A stretch of DNA of 5,127 nt from an uncultured Pseudomonadota bacterium (GCA_946885905.1 CAMPHL010000221.1:1-5127), one strand, 5' to 3'. Positions 1-5,127 are shown, counted from the first letter of the stretch. A program made the numbers and translations. Notes: generated from the letters alone by a model not told the origin.

Positions 1-1311
1 TCGGGGCCGCATATCCTCTTGATCGAGGTCGTAGGCGACCCAACCGCCGGTCCCCTTGATTGCCGCGACGGCCTGTCGCTGGACGCGGGCCCGATGGGCG
101 ATCCAGCCCATCGCCCCTCCGAGCACGAGTTGCGGTTCAGCGACCTCTACGCGTGCCAGGTTTCGGATCTGATCGAGCGACGGCGCGCGGCCCTCGCGCT
201 CGCGCGGAGCGAGGCGAACCTCGCCGAGGGTGAGCGCATCAGCCATACCGCGAGTTGGAGCGTGAACGCCCGCACGGGGGAGGTCTACTGGTCGCCCGAG
301 CATTACCGCATCTTCGGCCTGGACCCGGCCGGGCCGAAGCCGACGGGCGACGTCATGTCCATGCTGCACGACGAGGATCGCGAAAGCACGATGGCGAAGT
401 TCGACGCCGCTGTCCGCGACGGAGTGCCTTTCACAAGCGAGTTCCGCGTGGTGCGCCCGGACGGCGAAATCCGCTGGTGCCGCAGCACCGGCCACCCGGT
501 ACTCGACGCCGGGGGCGAGGTGGCCGAGTTCGTGGGCTCGCTCATCGACCTCACCGACAGCAAGCTTTCCGAAGAGGCGTTGCGCAAGGCGCGCGAGGAG
601 CTCACGCACGTCGCTCGCGTGACCGCGATGGGCGAGCTCACCGCTTCCATCGCGCACGAGGTGAACCAGCCCCTCGCCGCGGTGGTCGCCAACGCCAACG
701 CCTGCCTGAACTGGCTCGATGCCGCCCCCGCGAACCTGGAGGAGGCGCGCGCGGCGGCGACGCGCATCATCCGCGACGGCAGCCGCGCGAGCGAGGTGAC
801 CGAGCGCATCCGCGCCTTCCTCACGCACGGCCGGGTCTCCATGGAGCCCCTCGACCTGGGCGAGGTCTGCGCCGAGTTGGTGGACATGGTGCGCTTCGAC
901 GCGAGCGCCAGGGGAGTGGCCCTCGAAATGTCGCCGGCCCCGCCGGTGCCGCTCGTGATGGGCGACCGGGTGCAACTTCAGCAGGTGCTGCTGAACCTCA
1001 TCATGAACGCGATCGAGGCCCTGTCTTCCGCGAACGGAGGATCCAGGCAGGTGCTGGTCGGTGCGGAGCCGCATGGCGCGGACGAGGTGCGCGGGTCCGT
1101 GCGCGACACCGGGCCGGGCCTGGCACCTGGGCAGCGCGATCGAGTCTTCGACATGTTCTATACGACCAAGCCCCGAGGGCTGGGCATGGGACTGGCCATC
1201 AGCCGCTCGATCATCGAGAGCCACGGCGGCCGCCTCTGGGCTTCGCCCGACGAAGGGCCCGGCGGGACGTTCCAGTTCGCGTTGCCGGTCGCGGGCGCGG
1301 AGCCGCGCTGA
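1..1311 (+). CDS. Sensor histidine kinase (GAF tail-PAS-HisKA-HATPase), 5' end outside window
   Basis: A membrane-free sensor kinase that would autophosphorylate on histidine and pass phosphate to the regulator encoded next. The frame is open to base 1, so the gene probably starts upstream; TTG at 19 and ATG at 94 are the first internal starts and neither has a convincing ribosome site. Counting from base 1, residues about 37-60 (HRPSE, ELR, DLYA, DLIERRRA) match the end of a GAF domain, although the residues before them match poorly. Residues about 80-186 form a PAS_3-type fold. The HisKA H-box is AHEVNQPL with the phosphoacceptor His219. The ATPase has an N-box Asn336, a G1 box DTGPG at 369-373 and a G2 box GLGMGL at 393-398. 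The AHEVNQPL box and short G2 loop are typical of FixL/StyS/TodS-like kinases paired with FixJ-type regulators. The signal is unknown; no heme-binding feature can be asserted. The family call is firm, the true start unknown. Confidence 0.93.
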   Translation, partial: SGPHILLIEVVGDPTAGPLDCRDGLSLDAGPMGDPAHRPSEHELRFSDLYACQVSDLIERRRAALALARSEANLAEGERISHTASWSVNARTGEVYWSPEHYRIFGLDPAGPKPTGDVMSMLHDEDRESTMAKFDAAVRDGVPFTSEFRVVRPDGEIRWCRSTGHPVLDAGGEVAEFVGSLIDLTDSKLSEEALRKAREELTHVARVTAMGELTASIAHEVNQPLAAVVANANACLNWLDAAPANLEEARAAATRIIRDGSRASEVTERIRAFLTHGRVSMEPLDLGEVCAELVDMVRFDASARGVALEMSPAPPVPLVMGDRVQLQQVLLNLIMNAIEALSSANGGSRQVLVGAEPHGADEVRGSVRDTGPGLAPGQRDRVFDMFYTTKPRGLGMGLAISRSIIESHGGRLWASPDEGPGGTFQFALPVAGAEPR

Positions 1312-1934
1312 TGGTCTTCGCCGGAGGCATCGTCTACGTGATCGACGACGATCTGGCCATGCGCGAGGCGCTGAGCGCCCTGATGCGCTCGCTTGGACTC
1401 ACGGTGGAGCTGTTCGCCTCGGCGCAGGAGTTCCTCGCCCACCCGATCACCGAGGACGCGGCCTGCCTGGTTCTCGACGTGCGCCTGCCGGGATTGAGCG
1501 GTCTCGACCTCCAGCGCGAGCTCGCCGCGTCCTCGCGCGCCATCCCCATCATCTTCATCACGGGCCACGGCGACATCCCGATGTCGGTGCGTGCGATGAA
1601 GGCCGGCGCCGCGGAGTTCCTCGCCAAGCCCTTCCGCGAGCAGGACCTGGTCGATGCGATCGCGCAGGCGCTCAAGCGCGACGAGCGCGGGCGATACGAC
1701 CGCGCGGAGATCGCGGAGCTGAGCCGCAGGTTCGCGACGCTGACCGCGCGCGAGCGCGAGGTGCTACGCCTCATCGCGCACGGCATGCTCAACAAGCAGG
1801 TCGCCGACAAGCTCGGCATCAGCGAGATCACCGTGAAGGTGCACCGCCGCCATATCATGGAAATGACGGGCGCCGGCTCGCTCGCCGAGATGGTGCGCAT
1901 GACCGAAAGGCTCGAGGCGCTGGTCCGGTCGTAG
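1311..1934 (+). CDS. FixJ/NarL-family response regulator
   Basis: A 207-residue DNA-binding response regulator, normal length for the FixJ/StyR/TodT group. The receiver domain (about 6-120) has the acidic pocket Asp12-Asp13, the phosphoacceptor Asp56 in LVLDVRLPG, Thr84 in FITGHGD and Lys106 in AKPF. A linker leads to a LuxR/NarL-type helix-turn-helix at about 140-200, with the LTAREREVLRLIAHG opening and a recognition region around GISEITVKVHRRHIM. The start is fixed by context: the ATG overlaps the kinase stop in TGATG and the receiver fold begins seven residues later, while the same frame being open further upstream reflects GC bias inside the kinase gene. The overlap implies translational coupling and matched amounts of kinase and regulator. 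Targets are unknown; the downstream regulator and stress genes are candidates by position only. Confidence 0.95.
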   Translation: MVFAGGIVYVIDDDLAMREALSALMRSLGLTVELFASAQEFLAHPITEDAACLVLDVRLPGLSGLDLQRELAASSRAIPIIFITGHGDIPMSVRAMKAGAAEFLAKPFREQDLVDAIAQALKRDERGRYDRAEIAELSRRFATLTAREREVLRLIAHGMLNKQVADKLGISEITVKVHRRHIMEMTGAGSLAEMVRMTERLEALVRS

Positions 1935-1997
1935 GCAGGCCCATGCCGAGACCTCGTGTCGGCCCGGCGCGAGCGCGATCCTGCGCAAGCTTCGAGT

Positions 1998-2012
1998 TGC
2001 TCCAAAGGAGCA
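1998..2012. promoter_or_regulatory. Perfect 6-bp dyad in the gap before the AraC gene
   Basis: TGCTCC-AAA-GGAGCA is a perfect inverted repeat in the 168-base gap 1935-2102, inside its most AT-rich stretch (about 1988-2040). It could be a protein-binding operator, or in RNA a 6-bp hairpin with a 3-base loop. No run of T follows, so it is not a typical terminator. A weak sigma70-like pair, TTGCTC at 1997 and TACAAA at 2022, overlaps or follows the dyad, but its 19-base spacing is poor. The rest of the gap shows nothing else convincing. Confidence 0.35.
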
Positions 2013-2102
2013 GGCAACTGATACAAAGGTTCAATGGTTTTCGGGGCGGGGAAGGCCCAAGGTGGTCCAAGGCCAGGACGATGGAGGACCGCAGTGGACA
2101 CC

Positions 2103-2717
2103 ATGATCGCCAGCAGCGTCGAGACGAAAGCCCCGCTTCCCGCACCGCCTCGCCCGCGTCCGCGTGCCGGGCTCGCGCCCCACAAGCTGGACTCGCTCCC
2201 CGCGCATATCGAGGAGCACATCGCCGAATCGGTGAGCGTGCGCCGCCCGGTGCCGCTCCGTGGCGCCCGGTCGCAGAGCGCCCTGGACGTGGAATCCACC
2301 CTCGCGGCCGTCGCGCGCCTGCTCGAACGCGCGGGCGCGCCGGCGGGCGCCACGTGGCACCCGGCCACCGGGCTCGCGCCTGCCAAGCTGCACACGGTGC
2401 TTGCCTACATCGACGAGCACGTCGACGAAAGCATGGGGGTTCGCCGGCTGGCGTTGCTGGTGTACATGAGCCCCTTCCACTTCGCGCGCATGTTCAGGCG
2501 GGCCGTCGGGCTGCCGCCGCACGCATACATCACCTGCCTGCGCATGCAGCGCGCCAAGGCGCTGCTGGCCGGGAGCACGCTGCCGCTCGTGGACGTGGCG
2601 GCTTGCGTGGGCTACCAGACCCAGGCGCACTTCACCGGCGTGTTCCACCGGCACGTGGGCACCACGCCGCGCATGTTCCGGCTGCGCTCGCAGGTCTCGC
2701 CGGCTGCCGGCGCATGA
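2103..2717 (+). CDS. Short AraC/XylS-family transcriptional regulator with internal partial duplication
   Basis: A 204-residue regulator whose C-terminal half is a complete AraC DNA-binding domain. The first helix-turn-helix is about residues 112-133 (MSPFHFARMFRRAVG) and the second about 160-182 (LPLVDVAACVGYQTQAHFTGVFHRHVG), ending with the usual TTPRMFR tail. There is no room for a normal ligand-binding N-domain: residues 1-22 are Pro/Arg-rich, and residues 23-52 are a diverged copy of residues 90-119. The start is chosen at 2103 because codons between the earlier in-frame ATG (2034) and 2103 have many A/T third positions, unlike the gene body. The earlier ATG has a weak AAAGG four bases upstream and would add 23 residues, so it cannot be excluded. 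It lies 100 bases before the stress genes and may control them; that is positional inference. Confidence 0.85.
   Translation: MIASSVETKAPLPAPPRPRPRAGLAPHKLDSLPAHIEEHIAESVSVRRPVPLRGARSQSALDVESTLAAVARLLERAGAPAGATWHPATGLAPAKLHTVLAYIDEHVDESMGVRRLALLVYMSPFHFARMFRRAVGLPPHAYITCLRMQRAKALLAGSTLPLVDVAACVGYQTQAHFTGVFHRHVGTTPRMFRLRSQVSPAAGA
2169..2258 (+). repeat. Copy 1 of a 90-bp intragenic repeat in the AraC gene
   Basis: Encodes residues 23-52, beginning GLAP, then KL, EEH, ES and VRR. It aligns without gaps to the second copy at 2370-2459: by hand count 16 of 30 residues and about 62 of 90 bases are identical. This copy is cut off after the first helix; the helix-turn-helix that should follow is absent and the sequence becomes unrelated. 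Confidence 0.75.
2370..2459 (+). repeat. Copy 2 of the 90-bp intragenic repeat (start of the functional AraC domain)
   Basis: Encodes residues 90-119 (GLAP, KL, DEH, ES, VRR) and runs straight into the intact first helix-turn-helix. It is offset 201 bases (67 codons) from copy 1. It looks like the parental copy because the family normally has this segment directly before the DNA-binding helices. Confidence 0.75.
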
Positions 2718-2803
2718 ATGAAACAAAGCGCCGCAAGACGAGGGAAGACACTGCATGGCCTCGCGGCCTAGGCTGGAGTCAAGCAGGGCCGCGACCGCGA
2801 TGC

Positions 2804-2810
2804 GAGAGGA
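2804..2810 (+). promoter_or_regulatory. Shine-Dalgarno that fixes the hdeD start
   Basis: GAGAGGA ends 7 bases before ATG 2818. It supports that start over the in-frame ATGs at 2755 and 2800, which lack a comparable site. Confidence 0.7.
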
Positions 2811-2817
2811 AACGGAC

Positions 2818-3408
2818 ATGAACGAGTTACTGCAACGCTCGTGGTGGATGCTGGCGATACGCGGGGCGGCCGCCCTGCTCTTCGGCATCTTGGCCCTGGC
2901 CTGGCCAGGCATGACGCTGGTCGTGCTGGTGGCGTTCTTTACCGCCTTCGCGTTCGTGACCGCGGCGGCGTGCATCACCGCGGCGATCCGCAACCGGCGT
3001 GCCGACAAGGGCTGGTGGCTCCCGCTCCTGCTGGGACTGGCGGCGGGGGCGGCCGGGGCCATTGCCTTGCTCTATCCGCTGCTCACCGCGCTCGCCCTGG
3101 TGCTGCTGATGGGGGCGAATGCCCTCGTGAGCGGCGTGCTCGACATGGCGATGGCGGTGCGGCTGCGCAAGCAGATCCGCAACGAGTGGCTGCTCGGCCT
3201 TGCAGGCCTCCTCTCCGTCGCCTTCGGCGTGCTCGTGCTGCTCTTCCCGGGTGCCGGCGCGCTCGCCATGGTTTGGCTCGTGAGCTTCTACGCGACGCTC
3301 ACGGGTGTGCTGCTGCTCTCCCTCGCCTTCCGGATGCGCCGCGCGGGCAAGTCCTCCGGAGGCGGCGCCCGGACCGGCGGCGACGACCGCCTGGTCGGGG
3401 CACGATGA
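2818..3408 (+). CDS. hdeD: HdeD family (DUF308) inner-membrane protein
   Basis: A 196-residue polytopic membrane protein. It has the HdeD opening RSWWMLAIRG (7-16) and six predicted membrane segments, roughly at 11-29, 33-56, 67-86, 90-113, 125-143 and 148-171. Three internal units share a pattern of small residues, a hydrophobic run and a Pro followed by Thr or Gly (FGILALAWPGMT, GAIALLYPLLT, FGVLVLLFPGAG), as expected for this family. Charged loops RNRRADKG and RLRKQIRNE separate the pairs, and the tail from about 172 is a basic, Gly-rich cytoplasmic-type extension. HdeD is linked to acid resistance in E. coli, and an HdeD paralogue is a member of the heat/stress tolerance islands carrying sHsp20 and ClpK; its biochemical role is not known. 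It opens the stress gene run and is followed after 35 bases by the PRC-barrel gene. Confidence 0.92.
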   Translation: MNELLQRSWWMLAIRGAAALLFGILALAWPGMTLVVLVAFFTAFAFVTAAACITAAIRNRRADKGWWLPLLLGLAAGAAGAIALLYPLLTALALVLLMGANALVSGVLDMAMAVRLRKQIRNEWLLGLAGLLSVAFGVLVLLFPGAGALAMVWLVSFYATLTGVLLLSLAFRMRRAGKSSGGGARTGGDDRLVGAR

Positions 3409-3430
3409 AGGCCCGCGACCCCTTCCCTAC

Positions 3431-3436
3431 GAGGAG
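3431..3436 (+). promoter_or_regulatory. Shine-Dalgarno that fixes the PRC-barrel start
   Basis: GAGGAG lies 7 bases before ATG 3444. This start gives an immediate signal peptide, whereas the in-frame ATG at 3405, overlapping the hdeD stop, would place 13 charged and Pro-containing residues in front of it. Confidence 0.75.
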
Positions 3437-3443
3437 CACCGCC

Positions 3444-3929
3444 ATGAACTCAGCAAAATACCTGCAATGGATATCCGCGATCGTGCTGCTCGCCGCCGCG
3501 CTCGCCCACACCCAGGCCGCGGGCCAGTCGTCCGATTCCCGCAAGACGCAGGACGGAGCCACCAAACAATCGTCCGACTCCCGCAAGTCGCAGGATGTAG
3601 CCCTCAAGGCGCCGATCGCGGGCGTGATCCCGTTGGGCGTGACCCGCATCGAAGCCGATCTCATCACGCCGGGATTGCGCGCCACCAAGCTGCTCGACCA
3701 GGCGGTCTACAACGACAAGGGCGAGCGCATCGGCGATATCAAGGACCTCGTGGTGTCGACCGACGGCAAGCTCACCGCGGCGGTCGTCGAGGTGGGAGGC
3801 TTCCTCGGCATCCGCTCGCACCGGGTCGCGATTCCCGTGCGCCAGTTCGCCGCCATGTACCCCAAGGTCACGCTGCCCGGCGCGACCAAGGAAGCGCTGA
3901 AAGGCCTGCCGCGGTTCGTCCCGGCGTAA
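3444..3929 (+). CDS. Exported PRC-barrel domain protein
   Basis: A 161-residue protein. Residues 1-26 look like a Sec signal peptide: a short polar start with Lys5, a hydrophobic core ISAIVLLAAALA, and likely cleavage near HTQA-A (25/26). The mature start carries a hydrophilic two-copy repeat. Residues about 79-135 form a PRC-barrel: ATKLLDQAVYND, then GERIGDIKDLVVS, AAVVEVGGFLGI and HRVAIPVRQF. No lipobox Cys or second membrane segment is seen, so a periplasmic location is likely. The domain is a small beta-barrel often involved in protein or RNA contacts; exported versions with the same GVT...GGFLG...VAIPV layout occur widely in Proteobacteria with no defined function. Placed between hdeD and hsp20 with gaps of 35 and 41 bases, it is probably co-transcribed, suggesting an envelope role in stress tolerance (inference). 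Confidence 0.9.
   Translation: MNSAKYLQWISAIVLLAAALAHTQAAGQSSDSRKTQDGATKQSSDSRKSQDVALKAPIAGVIPLGVTRIEADLITPGLRATKLLDQAVYNDKGERIGDIKDLVVSTDGKLTAAVVEVGGFLGIRSHRVAIPVRQFAAMYPKVTLPGATKEALKGLPRFVPA
3525..3596 (+). repeat. Two-copy 42-bp period repeat in the PRC-barrel gene
   Basis: Encodes QSSDSRKTQD (residues 28-37) and QSSDSRKSQD (42-51), separated by GATK. Nine of ten residues match and the DNA is nearly identical, so the duplication is fairly recent. It sits directly after the signal peptide in what is probably a disordered linker. Confidence 0.8.
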
Positions 3930-3946
3930 CGGCGGCGACGTTGCAG

Positions 3947-3969
3947 GCAGTTTCCTCCAAGGAGATCGC
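3947..3969 (+). promoter_or_regulatory. Candidate RNA thermometer hairpin over the hsp20 ribosome-binding site
   Basis: In RNA, 3947-3955 (GCAGUUUCC) can pair with 3961-3969 (GGAGAUCGC) around the loop UCCAA (3956-3960). Hand pairing gives eight pairs, two of them G-U wobbles, with one A-C mismatch at 3949/3967. The stem buries GGAG of the Shine-Dalgarno AAGGAG (3959-3964) and ends one base before the ATG. The UUU-containing arm against the Shine-Dalgarno recalls fourU-type thermometers known upstream of small heat-shock genes (agsA). No folding calculation was possible. Confidence 0.45.
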
Positions 3970-3970
3970 A

Positions 3971-4633
3971 ATGAACCTCAGCCGATGGAATCCCTTTCGA
4001 TTCACGCGCCGTGCCGGCGCCGATGGCCGCAGCGATGGCTCGCAGCATGCCTCGCAGGGGCAGCAACAGCAGCAGGGGCAGGCCGCGTCGGGTTCGCAGC
4101 AGATGGGTTCGCCGGGCGTGCCGCAGGCGTGGCTGGATCGCGGCGGGCTTCCGGATCCGCTGCGCATGATGGCCACGATGATGAGCCACCCGTTCGGCTC
4201 GCTCACGCGGCTGGATCGCTGGTTCGGCGACTTCAGCCCCGCGGCGTTCGAGCCGCGCATCGACGTGGTCGACCGCGGCGACGCGATCCAGATCACCGCC
4301 GAGCTGCCGGGCGTGGAACGCAAGGACGTGCAGGTCACGCTCGAGGACGACTACCTGCTGCTGTCGGGCGAGAAAAGGCTCGAGAGGAAGGAAGAGGAGC
4401 AGGGCGCCTATCGCGTCGAGCGCGCCTTCGGCGCCTTCCAGCGCGTGGTGCCGCTGCCCGAAGGCGTGGACACCCGCCGCGCGGAGGCCACGTTCGACAA
4501 CGGCACGCTCACCATCCGCCTGCCGAAGGACGGCAAGGAGGGGGGTGGGCGCCGGCTCGAGATTCGCGAACCGGAATCGGGCGCCTCGGCATCGCCGGGG
4601 GCGCGCAGCAGCGGCGGCGCGCAACAGTCCTGA
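3971..4633 (+). CDS. hsp20: Hsp20/alpha-crystallin small heat-shock protein
   Basis: A 220-residue ATP-independent holdase that would bind unfolding proteins in the cytoplasm and pass them to disaggregases. The alpha-crystallin domain covers about 93-186: FEPRIDVVD, ITAELPGVERKDVQVTLED, LLLSGEKR, YRVERAFGAFQRVVPLPEGVD, and the conserved FDNGTLTIRLPK. A short LEI at 196-198 fits the C-terminal (I/L)-x-(I/V) motif used for oligomer assembly. The N-terminal arm of about 92 residues is longer than in ordinary bacterial sHsps (total often near 150); it holds a Gln/Ser/Gly-rich stretch at 24-47 and a Met/Phe-rich part ending WFGDF. The tail from 201 is Ser/Gly/Ala-rich. The start has AAGGAG six bases upstream. 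It precedes the Clp gene by 25 bases, as sHsp20 precedes clpG/clpK in heat-tolerance islands. Function call is firm; specific orthology to sHsp20-GI is likely but unproven. Confidence 0.95.
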   Translation: MNLSRWNPFRFTRRAGADGRSDGSQHASQGQQQQQGQAASGSQQMGSPGVPQAWLDRGGLPDPLRMMATMMSHPFGSLTRLDRWFGDFSPAAFEPRIDVVDRGDAIQITAELPGVERKDVQVTLEDDYLLLSGEKRLERKEEEQGAYRVERAFGAFQRVVPLPEGVDTRRAEATFDNGTLTIRLPKDGKEGGGRRLEIREPESGASASPGARSSGGAQQS

Positions 4634-4647
4634 GCGGCGGCCCGAGC

Positions 4648-4653
4648 GGGAGG
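4648..4653 (+). promoter_or_regulatory. Shine-Dalgarno of the ClpK/ClpG gene
   Basis: GGGAGG lies 5 bases before ATG 4659 and fixes the start of the Clp gene, only 25 bases after the hsp20 stop. Confidence 0.7.
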
Positions 4654-4658
4654 ACGAC

Positions 4659-5127
4659 ATGGCGAAGTGCGCGGTATGCGGAAGGCCGGCGACCCGGCGG
4701 GTCACGGTCAACGAGAACGGCGAGCTGCAGCAGGTGCCGCTGTGCGACGAGCACTACGCCGAGGTGATCGGCGGCGCGAGCTCGCCGATGGAATCGCTCT
4801 TCCGCGACGACGACTTGTTCGAGCGGTTCTTCGGGCGCGGGAGCCCCTTCGGGGATTTCGACCGCGGGAGCGAGGAACGCCCGCGGCGGTCGAGCCGGGC
4901 GCCCGGCGGCCGTGGCGCGCGGCGATCCCGCGAAGCGGTCGACCTGCAGTCGTTCCTGAGCGAGAACGCCTCGGAGCTGTTGCAGCGCGGCGCGCATCGG
5001 GCCGTCGAGCGCGGCAAGAAGGACGTCGACACCGAGCACCTGCTCCTCGCCCTCCTCGACGACGGCGTCGTGAACGAGCTGCTGCGCGACTTCAAGCTCT
5101 CGCCCGATGACATCCGGCGCGAGACCG
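4659..5127 (+). CDS. clpK: ClpK/ClpG-type AAA+ disaggregase, N-terminal part (3' end outside window)
   Basis: The first 156 residues of a Clp ATPase; the frame is open to the window end. Residues 1-35 hold a zinc-type motif, Cys4-x2-Cys7 and Cys29-x2-His32, in the context MAKCAVCGRPATRRV and VPLCDEHY. A Phe/Gly/Asp-rich segment (47-70: LFERFFGRG, PFGDF) and an Arg-rich linker (74-91) follow. From about 95 the Clp N-domain begins: LLQRGAHRAVERGKKDVDTEHLLLALLDD, then LSPDDIRR. This extended N-terminus before a Clp N-domain is characteristic of ClpK/ClpG, stand-alone disaggregases that confer high heat tolerance without needing DnaK; ClpC, ClpA and ClpB lack it. The AAA+ modules, Walker motifs and any ClpP-binding loop lie outside the window, so a ClpC-like protease partner with a zinc finger remains possible. 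Position directly after hsp20 supports ClpK. Confidence 0.85.
   Translation, partial: MAKCAVCGRPATRRVTVNENGELQQVPLCDEHYAEVIGGASSPMESLFRDDDLFERFFGRGSPFGDFDRGSEERPRRSSRAPGGRGARRSREAVDLQSFLSENASELLQRGAHRAVERGKKDVDTEHLLLALLDDGVVNELLRDFKLSPDDIRRET

Noticed and set aside
255..1310. Long open frame upstream of and in frame with the response regulator
   Set aside because: Its translation is Arg/Gly/Pro-rich with no domain, and it lies over the well-supported kinase gene. It is a by-product of GC bias.
1945..1963. Possible terminator hairpin GCCGA...TCGGC after the response regulator
   Set aside because: Only five pairs with a nine-base loop and no T run after it.
1334..2395. Minus-strand open frame of about 350 codons
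   Set aside because: Ser/Arg-rich complement of the response regulator and AraC genes, no domain and no ribosome site. Other long minus-strand frames (2031-3062, 3707-4711) fail the same way.
2718..2817. Heat-shock (sigma32) promoter before hdeD
   Set aside because: No CTTGAA-like -35 with a CCCCAT-like -10 at proper spacing could be found here or in the shorter gaps downstream.
1061..2821. Long open + strand frame across the regulator and AraC genes
   Set aside because: Arg/Ala-rich shadow translation with no motif, conflicting with two recognised genes.
3422..3436. Possible second hairpin hiding the PRC-barrel Shine-Dalgarno (UUCC with GGAG)
   Set aside because: Only four pairs, one of them G-U, with a six-base loop; too weak to claim beside the hsp20 leader.
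4667..5110. Alternative + strand frame inside the Clp gene
   Set aside because: Arg/Ala-rich with no domain; the frame from 4659 gives a clear zinc motif and Clp N-domain.

Overview
The window is very GC-rich DNA, with almost every third codon position G or C. Six genes lie on the + strand with short gaps. Gene style (a FixL/FixJ-like pair, a short AraC regulator, an exported PRC-barrel protein, HdeD, Hsp20 and ClpK/ClpG) suggests a high-GC Pseudomonadota, most likely a betaproteobacterium. That placement is an inference. Nothing in the sequence fixes the genus.

Left part (1-1934): the 3' part of a sensor histidine kinase (GAF tail, PAS, HisKA, HATPase) overlaps its FixJ/NarL-type response regulator by one base in a TGATG junction. 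A 168-base gap follows (1935-2102). It is relatively AT-rich at 1988-2040 and carries a perfect dyad, TGCTCC-AAA-GGAGCA. Next is a short AraC-family regulator (2103-2717) that contains a partial duplication of the start of its own DNA-binding domain.

Right part (2818-5127): a tight run of stress genes, namely HdeD-family membrane protein, exported PRC-barrel protein, Hsp20 small heat-shock protein, and the start of a ClpK/ClpG-type AAA+ disaggregase with an N-terminal Cys/His zinc-type motif. The last gene runs off the window. Gaps in this run are 35, 41 and 25 bases, each with a good Shine-Dalgarno sequence, so one operon is likely.

HdeD, sHsp20 and ClpG/ClpK together are hallmark members of the transmissible locus of stress tolerance (also called LHR or the ClpK heat-resistance island). 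This looks like a chromosomal or variant version, with a regulatory block (two-component system plus AraC) next to it. The likely shared job is survival of heat or other protein-damaging stress: Hsp20 holds unfolded proteins, the Clp ATPase re-solubilises them, and HdeD and the PRC-barrel protein act at the membrane or envelope. The leader of hsp20 can fold into an imperfect hairpin over its ribosome-binding site, a candidate RNA thermometer. No transposase, integrase, tRNA, rRNA or CRISPR array is visible.
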